Assembly (NCBI RefSeq): GCF_012927085.1
Contig: NZ_JABBFX010000003.1
Coordinates: 992,001-1,056,000 of the forward strand
Origin: Ramlibacter agri
GTDB taxonomy: Bacteria > Pseudomonadota > Gammaproteobacteria > Burkholderiales > Burkholderiaceae_C
Direction: 5' to 3'
DNA: 64,000 nucleotides
Position numbers and translations under genes: made by a program. This document shows positions 29,147-39,600 of this stretch, in pieces. The notes below the pieces were generated by a model that was not told the DNA's origin, ran no database searches, and saw only the letters and a list, made by a program, of their open reading frames with translations. Within the stretch, counting starts at the first letter, position 1. Each line of letters starts with the position of its first letter.

Positions 29147-30583
29147 ATGTCCATTTCCAAGATCAAGAAGGCCGTGGCGCTGGTGGCGCTGGCCGTGCTC
29201 GCCTCCTGCGGCGGCGGCGGCGGGGGCGGCGGCACGACCGAGGCGCGCGTGACCGGCGTTGCGGACGCCCAGGTGCTGGAGGGCGACACCGGCACCAGCA
29301 CCCTGCGCTTCGTGGTCTCGCTGGACAAGGCGGTCGGCAGCGGCGTGCACCTCACCTGGTCCACCGTCACCACCTACAAGGGCGGCACCGGCGCGGCCAC
29401 CGGCGGCGCGACCTGCGGCGCCGGCGTGGACTACATCTCGGTCAGCAACCGCGACCTGCTGATCGCCGCGGGCAACACCTCGGCGGAGATCCAGGTCACC
29501 GTCTGCGGCGACACCACCTTCGAGCCGAACGAGACTCTGGCCGTCAAGTGGAGCACCGTGGACAACTCCGGCACGGCGCTCGGCACCATCGTCAACGACG
29601 ACGCCGGCGGCCTGAACGGCACCGGCGTGGCCGGCTCCTACGGCCGCGACAGCAACCCGCTGACCAACGACGGCACCGACGGCCGCCTGGGCTTTTCCTT
29701 CGCCCAGGTCGCGAGCGGCGCCTGCACCCGCGACAAGGTCACCGGCCTGCTGTGGGAAAACAAGGCCGGCACCGGCACGCACAGCCCGTCCGGCACGTAC
29801 ACCTACGCCAACCTGGCAGCCTTCGTGGCCGCGGTGAACGCGGAGAACCTGTGCGGCTTCAACGACTGGCGCCTGCCGACGCCGGAAGAACTGGCTTCGC
29901 TGGTGGACAACGGCTCCGGCGGCGTCCCGGCCATCGACAGCACGTTCTTCCCGAACTCGCAGCCCTCGCCGTACTGGACGTCCACCACCACCCAGGACGG
30001 TCTGGGGACCAACGCCTGGTTCGTCGACTTCCTGACCGGCGCCGTGTCCTGGGATAACAAGACGAATGCCAAGGCCGCCCGCCTGGTGAGCAACGGCGGT
30101 TCCACCGCACCGGCGCCGCTGCCCACCAGCTGCACCGACAGCACGCGCTTCACCAACAACGGCGACGGCACCATCAGCGACAAGCGCACCGGCCTGATGT
30201 GGAAGCAGTGCGCCGAAGGCCTGTCAGGCACCTCGTGCACCACCGGCGCGGGCGGCAGCTTCGACTGGAACGCCGCCCTGGCGCGCCCCGCTGCCACCAA
30301 CGCCGACGCCAACGGTTCCGGCCTGGGCTACGCCGACTGGCGCCTGCCGACCCGCGCGGAGCTGTCGTCCATCACCGAGCGCGAGCAGTGCTTCAACCCC
30401 GCGGCGAACCAGGCGACCTTCGCCAACGCGGAGCCGCTCGGCTTCTGGACGTCCACGCCCTACGCCTACAACACCAGCCTGGCCTGGGCCGTCGACTTCA
30501 TGGAAGGCGAGGTCGGCCCGGCGCTGAAGACCGGCTCCGGCAGTTCGTCCAAGCGCGTGCGCCTGGTGCGCGCCGGCCAGTAA
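29147..30583 (+). CDS. Lipoprotein with Calx-beta-like and two DUF1566 domains
   Basis: This 478-residue protein sits between the two giant genes, 37 bp after the first and 67 bp before the second. The ATG at 29147 is preferred over ATGs at 29117/29120 because an AAGGGAA ribosome-binding site precedes it and it gives a clean lipoprotein signal: MSISKIKK, a hydrophobic stretch, then the lipobox LASC followed by eight Gly. Residues about 30-160 resemble a Calx-beta fold (LEGDTGTSTLRF, FEPNETLAV, IVNDD). Two DUF1566 (Lcl C-terminal-like) domains follow, recognised by DWRLPTPEEL and DWRLPTRAEL with their YWTSTT/FWTSTP partners. DUF1566 occurs in surface and adhesion proteins. A role as an outer-membrane anchor or partner of the giant proteins is plausible from position only. 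Confidence 0.85.
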   Translation: MSISKIKKAVALVALAVLASCGGGGGGGGTTEARVTGVADAQVLEGDTGTSTLRFVVSLDKAVGSGVHLTWSTVTTYKGGTGAATGGATCGAGVDYISVSNRDLLIAAGNTSAEIQVTVCGDTTFEPNETLAVKWSTVDNSGTALGTIVNDDAGGLNGTGVAGSYGRDSNPLTNDGTDGRLGFSFAQVASGACTRDKVTGLLWENKAGTGTHSPSGTYTYANLAAFVAAVNAENLCGFNDWRLPTPEELASLVDNGSGGVPAIDSTFFPNSQPSPYWTSTTTQDGLGTNAWFVDFLTGAVSWDNKTNAKAARLVSNGGSTAPAPLPTSCTDSTRFTNNGDGTISDKRTGLMWKQCAEGLSGTSCTTGAGGSFDWNAALARPAATNADANGSGLGYADWRLPTRAELSSITEREQCFNPAANQATFANAEPLGFWTSTPYAYNTSLAWAVDFMEGEVGPALKTGSGSSSKRVRLVRAGQ

Positions 30584-30614
30584 ACACACGGAACAGGCCC
30601 TCGAACCACAACAA

Positions 30615-30636
30615 GCGCCGGGCCGCCCCCCGGCGC
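30615..30636 (+). other. GC-rich hairpin upstream of second giant gene
   Basis: The sequence GCGCCGGG at 30615-30622 pairs perfectly with CCCGGCGC at 30629-30636 across a 6-nt loop. It lies 14 bp before the ATG of the second giant gene. No T-tract follows. It may be a processing, stability or translation-control element rather than a terminator. Confidence 0.45.
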
Positions 30637-30650
30637 CGCAAAGAGAACGC

Positions 30651-33600
30651 ATGAAACCCGTCCAACCTCCCTTCAAGCGCGCGCTGCGCGACCTGTTCCG
30701 CGTCGAGCCGCTGGAAGCGCGCGTGCTGCTGTCGGCCGACCCCGTGCTGGGGGCCGTGGCCGTCGCGCTGAAGCCTGCCGACCAGGACCCGGCCGCCGCC
30801 GTGGCCCAGGCCTACGCGGCGCCGGCCGACGTGAACGTGGCCACGACGCCGGGCGCCACCGTGCTGGTCGCGGACAACGCGCAGCAGCCGGCGGATGCCA
30901 CCAGCCAGTGGCTGCTGGTGGATACGGCGCAGCTCGCGGACGCCAACGGGCGGGTGGTGGTGGGCGGGCCGGACAGCAATGCAGTGATCCACGTGGGCAC
31001 CTCGCAGGTGGGCGACCTGGTGCTGATGAACCCGCAGGCGGGCGGCGAGGTGTACCTGGACGGGGCACTGCAGCTCACGGGCAGCCTGATGATCCTGGGC
31101 TCGGGCCACACGACCACGGTCTCGGCCGACATCAGCGATGCCAACGACGTCACCATCGCCGACTCGGTGAAGATCAACGGCAATCGCACGATCGAGGCCG
31201 GCACCGACGGCACCGGCTTCGTCCAGTTGGGTAACAACACGGCGAGCACCATCAACGGCGACGGCGTCGGCGCGGCGGATTCGCTGGTGGTGCACGCGGC
31301 GGACAACGTGCGCTTCACCGGGCCGGTGGGCGGCACTGACCCGCTGACCAGCCTCACCATCGACGGCGTCAACGTGGGCGGCACGCCGAACCTGCCGAAC
31401 AACGTCAACTTCGACCGCGACGTCACCGTCAACGGCGACCTGGTCATCAACGCCACCGGCACCGTGACCTTCACCGGCATGGTGACCCTCAACAACGGCG
31501 GCAGCCTGCGCATCACCGGCGCCAGCAGCGTCGTGTTCCAGAGCGGCCTGGTGCTGGTGAAGGACACGACGACCGGGCGCGTCGGCAACATCTTCATCGA
31601 AGGCAACGAGATCGACTTCGTCGGCGGTTCGGAGTCGGTCAAGGGCGACGGCATGCTGACCCTGAGGCCGTCCAACGTGGGCTACGGCATCGACGTCGGC
31701 ACCATCCCGAACTCCGCCTCGCAGCCGGCCAACACCACGCTGAACCTGGACAGCGCCGACCTCAAGGCGTTGGCCGACGGCTTCAGCAAGATCGTGATCG
31801 GCCAGCAGGACGGGCTGCACGCGAACGTCGCGGCCGGCAACGTGCGCATCGGCGCCGAATCGCAGAACGTGCTGCTGCGCGACCCCGTGGAGGTGTACGG
31901 CGGCACCATCGCCGTCACCGACATGCAGCCTTCCGACTACCAGCTCTCGGTGGACGGCAGCATCACGCTCGATGCCTACGGTGACATCACCATCGCCAAC
32001 CGGATGGAAGCCAACCTGGGCGGCAGCACGCTGACCGACGTCACGCTGTACTCCGCCACCGGCAAGGTCGCGCAGGTCAACGACCTCGGCGACAACGTCG
32101 GCGCCGAGCCGCTGCGCGCGGGCGCGCTGACAGTGCACGCGGCCGGCGGCATCTCGCTGCCCTACACCGAGATCACTTCGGTGAGCGCCACCAACACGGC
32201 CTCGGGCGACCTGAGCATCACCGAGACGGCCACCGGCGCCGACGTCATCGTCACGCTCCTGAGCCAGCAGGCGGCCAGTGGCGGCATCGCGCTGAACACG
32301 ACGGCCGGCAGCATCACCGTCAACGGCGGCATCACCAACGCCGGCAGCGGCCTGACGCAGCTGGGCGCCGCCGGCAGCGGCAAGAACATCACGGTCAACC
32401 AGGACATCCACTCGGCCTCCGGCACCATCCAGCTGACGGCGGCCGGCGCGATCACCACCAACGACGACGCCGGCAGCGTGACGCACGGCGTGATCGCCAC
32501 CGACGGCGCGGGCAACGTGCAGCTGGTGGCCAGCAGCGGCGCCATCCAGCAGGGCGCGGACATCCTCTCCGCCGGCGGCCTGGTCAGCCTGGACGCCTTC
32601 ACCACCGTCACCATGAGCGACGGCGTCAAGGCGCAGTCGCTGGGCCTCGGCGCCGGCTCCGTGTCGCTGAAAGCGCGCGGCGGCAACGTCACGGTCAGCA
32701 TCGTCAACGCCGACGGCACGATCAGCATCGCCGCGGCGGCCGCCATCATCGACGGCCTGACCGGCAGCAACCCCAACCTGGACGGCGAGACCGCTGCCGT
32801 GCTGCTGGCCGCGGCCAGCGGCATCGGCACCGGCAGCACGCCGCTGCAGACGCGCGTCAACGCGCTGGCGGCCACCAACACCACCACCGGCGGCGTCTTC
32901 ATCCGCGAAGCCACGGCGCTGCGCATCTCCGGCGGCGCGGGCAGCTATGCGGTGGACGCCGGCGGCAGCGACGGCAGCGTGTCCATCACCACCATCGACG
33001 GCGCCATCACCATCGAGAAGGGCGTGCGCAGCACCGGCACCGTCGGCAACATGCTGGTGCAGACCAGCGAAGCCGCGGAAGCCACGGTGGCCGACCTCAA
33101 GATCCGCGCCGACGTGACGACCGCGCACGGCAGCATGAGCCTGCTGTCGGCGGACTCGATCAACGTGGACGACCTCGTGGCCGCCACGGCGCCGACGATC
33201 TCGGTCACCGGCAGCGGCCAGACGCTGGACGTGTCGGCCGATGCGGCCATCACGACCGAAGGCAACGCGCGCTTCGCCACCGCCGGCGGCGCGCTGCGCC
33301 TGTACGCCGACGCCGGCGACGTCAGCCTGGGCGTGGCGGATGCCGGCGCCGGCAACGTCAGCATTTCGGCCATGCACGGCGGCCGCATCCTCGACGCGCA
33401 GGCCGATGATGGCAACGCCACCCCGTCGGCCAACGTCATCGCCGGCAGCGTGCGCCTGCAGGGCGACGCGGGCATCGGCCTGGCCGGCGCCTTGTTCGAC
33501 ACCCAGGTCGCGACGCTGGCCGCGAAGGTGACGACCGGATCGGTGTTCCTGGCCGAGCGCGACGCGCTTTCCGTGGGCGACGTGGCCGCGCTGAGCGTTA

Positions 33601-36600
33601 ACCGCATCACCGCGCAGGCGACGCTGGGCGCCCCGGTCAGTGATACCTCACTGTCTGGCATCGGCGGCAACGCCGGCGTGGTGCTGCAGGCGGGCGGCAA
33701 TCTCGCCATCGACCGCGCCGTCGGCGCCGGCGGCAACCTGCTGCTCTCTTCCGGCGGCACGCTGGCCGTGAACGCAATTGCCAGCACCAGCGCCGGCAAC
33801 CTGAGCGCGCTGGCGAACGGCACCCTGACGGTGGCCGCCACGGGCGTGCTCGATGCGACCGCCGGCGTGGACATCGAGTCCACCACCGGCGCGGTGAACA
33901 TGGTCGATGGTGCGGTGGCGCGCAGCAATGCCGCCACCATTCGCGTCAAGGCGGCCACCGGCGTCACCGTGGGCCTGCTGGACGCGCGCTCCAGCAGCGA
34001 CCGCGCGGGCGGCACGACCAACGACTTCGCGACCTGGGGCGCGGTGAGCGTCGTCGCGGGCGGCAACATTGCCGACAACACCGGCGAGACCGCGACCGAC
34101 ATCTACGGCTACACCGTGCGCCTGCAAGCGGGCGGCGGCATCGGCGCGAGCGGCGAGCAGCTGGAAACCGAAGCCGGGCAGATGAGCGCCAAGGCCGGCG
34201 CGGCCGGCCTGTTCCTGGCGGACGCCACCGGCCTGGAAGTGCTGGCGCAGGGCGACATCGGCGTGGCGCGTGTCGGCCTCGACGGCGTGGCCGCCATCGG
34301 GCCGGTGGACGCCGCGCAGAGCGGCCTCGCCAGCGGCGGCGTGCTCGCGGTCGTGGCGCAGGGCGGCCCTCTGGTCGTGGACACCGGCACCGCGGTGACG
34401 GCGGCGGGCAACGTTCTGCTGACCGCCTTGACCAGCGACGTCGCGCTGTCCTCGGACGTGAGCAGCGGCGGCAACATCAGCATCGAGTCGGCGCGCGACC
34501 TCCTGGTCGCCGGCAACATCGCGGCCACCGCCGCCGGCAAGACCGTCGACCTGTCCGCCACGCGCACGCTGTCGCAGGCGCAGGGCACCACGATCTCCAG
34601 CAACAACGGCAACGTCTCCCTGGACGCCGGCGGCGCCGTGACCATCGAGACCCTCAACGCCGGCACCGGCGGCGTGTTCGTGAGCGGTCTCACCATTGCC
34701 GACGGCGACGCGGCCGGCGACACCGAAGTGGACATCATCGGGGGCGCCGCGCAGCTGAAGGGCAGCAACGGCATCGGCGCGGCCGGCGCCGCGCTCGAGA
34801 CGCAGGTGACGACGCTCAGCGCGATCGGCAACGGCGTGTTCCTGACCGAGAGCGACGGCGTCACGGTCGACCGTGTGCAGGTGGACGTGAACCGCGTGGA
34901 CGCCAACGGCGGCGTGGCCGCCGCGGGCCATGCGGCGCAGGAAGACGTGTCCGGCACGACGGTGGTGCTGGCCACGCTGGCCGGTGACCTGACCTTGAAC
35001 GCCGGCACGGCCGCTACGGATGCCGTCTACGGCGGCCCGGGCAACGTGCGGCTGGAAGCGGTCGCGGGCCACGTGGTCGCGAACGGCAACATCACGTCCA
35101 GCAACGGCAGCCTCAGCGTGCTGGGCGCGAGCGGCGTTGCCTTCCAGGGCACGGCGGGCATCGTCGCCTATTCCGGCACGGTGGACATCGCGGCCAGCAA
35201 CGGCGCGATCACCATGGCCGATGGCACGGGCGTGCTCACCGATGGCGGCGCGATCCGCCTGCAGGCGTCCGGCGACATCACCGTGGCGAACCTCAACGCG
35301 ACGGCCACGGGCAGCGTGAGCGTCAATGCGGGCGGCAACATCGCCGACAACACCGGCAACACCAACATCGACATCCTGGCCGGCGTGCTGCGCTTGCAGG
35401 CGGGCGGCGGCATCGGCGCCGCCGACAACGCGCTGGAGACCTGGGTCGGGCAGCTGAGCGCCAGCGCCGGCGCGGCCGGCATGTTCCTGCTGGAGTCCGA
35501 TGCGGTGCTGGTCACCCAGACCGCCGCGATCAGCGTCAACCGCGTCGGCCTGGACGGCACCACGTTGACGGCGCAGGCCGATGGCGTGCAGGCCGGCCTG
35601 GCGAGCGGCGGCGCCGTCTCGCTGCAGACCACCAACGGCACGCTGACGACCGACGCGCAGGGCGCGGTGTCGGCGGGCGGCAACCTCTACCTGGGTGCGG
35701 GCGGAAGCAGTTCGGACCTCGTCACGGGGGCTGCCGTCAGCAGCAGCGGCGGCAGCCTGTCGCTGGCCGCCGGGCGCGATGCGCTCCTGGGCGGCAGCGT
35801 TTCCGCCACCGCTGCGGGCAGCAGCGTCGAAGTCAAGGCCGCGCGCGACGTCCTGCAGGCGCAGGGCACGGCCATCACCACCAGCAACGGCGGCATCGTC
35901 GTCACCGGCGGCAGCCTGGCCACCAACGGCATCGCCGGCACGGTGACGCTGGAAACGCTGAACGCGGGCACGGCCGGCGTGCAGGTCGGCGCGCAATCCA
36001 TCGTGGACGGCGACGCCGCCGGCGACACCGAGGTGGACATCGTCGCCGGCAGCGCCGCGCTGTTCGCCGGCGCCGGCATCGGCGCCGCGGGCGCTGCGCT
36101 GGAGACCGCCGTCGGCACGCTGAAGGTGGGCGCCGTCGGCGACGTGTTCGTCACCGAGAGCGACGCCGTGGTGATCGACGCCGTCAGCGTCTCCTACCAG
36201 CGTGTCGACGCCAGCGGCGCGACCACCAACGTGACCACCGGCAGCCTGGCCGGCCTGTCGGGCGCCAACCTGGTGCTGCGCACCCTGGCCGGCAGCATCA
36301 CCAGCGCCGCGGGCGTGGCGGTCGCGGCAACGGGCAACCTGCTGCTGCAGGCCGGCGGCTCGACTTCCGACATCGCGCTGGCCGGCAGCGCCAGCGCCGG
36401 CGGGGCCATGAGCCTGATCGCCGGGCGCGACGCCACGGTGAAGTCCACCGTGACGACCACCGGCGGCAGCATCGACATCCAGTCCGGCGGCCGCATCGAC
36501 GCCCAGCAGGGCAGCGCCATCGCGAGCGGCAACGGCAACGTGCAGCTGCTGGCGCTCTCCGGCAGCGTCACGCTGGAACTCGTGAACGCCGGCACGGGCA

Positions 36601-39600
36601 CCGTGCGCATCAGCGGCAGCAGCATCATCGACGGCGACACCACCACGGGCGAGACCGAGGTGGACATCGTCGCCGACAAGCTGCTGCTGACGGCCACGTC
36701 CTCCGCCGGCACCGGCGTCAATCCGCTGGAGACCACGGTCAACACGCTGAGCGTCAGCGCCGGCAGCACCGTGGGCATCGTCGAGAGCGACGGCCTGGTG
36801 CTGGACACCGTCACCGCCAGCGTCAACCGCGTGGCCGTCGACGGCACGACGGCGGCCACGACGCCGGTGACGCAAGGCAACGTGGGCGGCTCGACGGTCA
36901 CCCTCCGCACGCTGGCCGGCTCGCTGTCGGCGACGGCCGCGGGCGGCAAGGTCACGGCGACCGGCAACCTGCTGCTGAAGGCGGGCGGCGCCACCAGCGA
37001 CATGACGTTGGGCGCGGCCGTCAGCACCACCACCGGCAACATCAGCCTGGACGCCGGCCGCGACATGAGCCTGGCGGCGGCGCTGTCCACGGCCGGCGCC
37101 GGCAAGACCATCGACCTGCTGGCCGGCGGCGCGCTGACCCAGCAGCAGGGCAGCACGCTGACCACCACCAACGGCCACGCTTCGCTGGTGGCCGGCGGCG
37201 TGCTCACCATCGAAACGATCTCGGTCGGCATCGGCCGCGTGAACATCAGCGGCAGCAGCATCGTCGACGGCGACGCGGCGGGCGACACCGAGGTCGACAT
37301 CCTGGCGGCCGGCGTGCGCGCCACGGCCACCGCGGGCGGCATCGGCAGTTCCGGCAATGCGCTGGAGACCACGATCAGCACGCTGAGCGCGGTGGCAACC
37401 GGCGATGTGTTCATCACCGAAACCGATGCGCTGGATCTCGCCGTGGTCTCGGCCACGGTCAACCGCGTGGGCAACAACGGCGCCGATGCGGTGGTGACTT
37501 CGGGCGGGCAGAACAACGTCAGTGGCGCCACCGTGGTCGTGCGGACCCTGGGCGGCAACCTGACGAACCAGGCCACCGGCGTGGTGAGCGCGACCGGCAA
37601 CCTGCTGTTGTCGGCGGGTGGCGCGGCGTCGGACCTGAACCTCGCGGCGGCGGTCAGCAGCAGCGGCGGCGACGTGAGCCTGGCGGCGGGCGAGGACATC
37701 ATCCTCGGCGCCAACGTCACGAGCACGGCGCCCGGCAAGTCCATCGACCTGGTGGCGGGACGCAACTTCACGCAAGCGCAGGGCACCACGCTGCAGACGA
37801 ACGCCGGCAACATCGGCCTGCAGGCGGGCGGCGTCGCGACGCTGGAAACCTTCAACGCGTTCTCGGGCTACGTGCGCATCCAGGCCGGCAGTGTGGTGGA
37901 CGGCGACACGACGGCGAACGAGAGCGAAGTGGACGTGTCCGCCTTCGGCCTGCAGCTGGTGACGACGGGCGCAGTCGGCGCGTCCGCCAATGCGCTGGAG
38001 ACCACCGTGCAGACGCTGGCGGCGTCCGCCGGCGGCAACCTGTTCCTCGCCAACACCGGGGCGCTGAACATTTCGGCGCTGGCCATCGACACGCAGCGCG
38101 TGGGGACGGACGGCGTTTCGACCAGCACGACCAACGCCGCCACCAGCGGGCTGTCGACGGCGACGGCCGTGGTGCAGTCCGGCGGCATCCTGGAAAGCAT
38201 CGCGTCCGCGGCGATCAACGCCAGCGGCAACCTGCTGCTGAAGACGCTGGACGGGGCCGACATGAACCTGCAGGGCAGCGTCAGCGCCTCCGGCGACCTG
38301 ACGCTGGACTCCGGCCGTGACCTGCTGCTGGGGGGCGCCGTCGCCACGACGGGCGCCGGCCGCACCCTGGTTCTGCTGGCGAATCGCGCCTTCACCCAGG
38401 CCCAGGGCAGCAGCGCCAGCAGCAGCGACGGCACGATCGTCGTCTCGGCGGTCCTCGAGGCCACGGTGGAAAGCCTGGCCGCCGGCACGGGCACGGTTCG
38501 CATCAACGCCAGCCGCGTCATCGACGGCGATGCCGACGGCGACAACGAGGTCGACGTCACGGCGGGCGCGCTGGGCATCGTGGCCAGCAACGGCGCCATC
38601 GGCACTGCCGCCAACGCGCTGGAGACTGCCGTGGGCAGCATCGCCCTGGGCGCGGCACAGGGTGACGTCTTCGTCACCGAAAGCGACGCACTGACGGTGG
38701 ACACCGTGGGCGGCACGGCACAGCGGGTGGGCAGCGACGGCGCGAGCCAGGCGCTGGCCCTCGCCAGCCTGGCCGGTTTGAACGGGAACCAGGTGGTGGT
38801 GCGGACCCTGGCGGGCTCGCTCGCCACCACCGCCGGCGGCGGCCTCGTCATGGCGGGCAGCAACCTCCTGCTGTCCGCAGGCGGCGCCGGCTCCGACCTG
38901 TCGCTCGGTGCCGCAGTTGCGAGCACGGGCGGCGACATTAGCCTGCTGGCCGGCCGGGACCTGCTGTTGAACGCCAGCGTGTCCACCACGGGCTCGGGCA
39001 ACACCATCGACCTGAGCGCGCAGCGCAACCTGGCGCAAGCGCAAGGGACCGCCGTCACCAGCACCGACGGCAATATCGCAGTCGAGGCCGTGACCGGCGA
39101 CGCCACCCTGGAGACGGTGTCCGCCGGGATGGGCAGCGTGTGGGTGAGCGCCGTCGACATCGTCGACGGCGACACGGCAGGCGACAGCGAGGCGGACCTC
39201 AGCGGCTCGGTCATCCTGCTGACGGCCACGGGCGCCATCGGCGCCGCGGGCAATGCGCTGGAGACCAGCGCTGCTTCGCTGAACGCGCACGCGGGCGGCG
39301 ACGTCTTCCTGGCCGAAGCCGATGCCTTGGTCGTCGACAACGCCATCGCGTCCGATGTCCACCGGGTGCAGGCGACGGGCGCGTCCGCTTCCAACATGCA
39401 TTTCGGCAGCGACGGCCTGTCCGGCGCGAATGTCGTCTTGACCACCGGCAATGGCGCGCTGACGACGTTCGGAGCCGTGACGGCCAACGGCAAGCTGCTG
39501 CTGCAAGCCGGCGGCCCGGCCGGCGACCTGACGATCCGAAGCGGCGCCACCGCCGGCGGCGCGCTGAGCCTGGAGGCCGGGCGCGACCTGGTGCTCGCCT

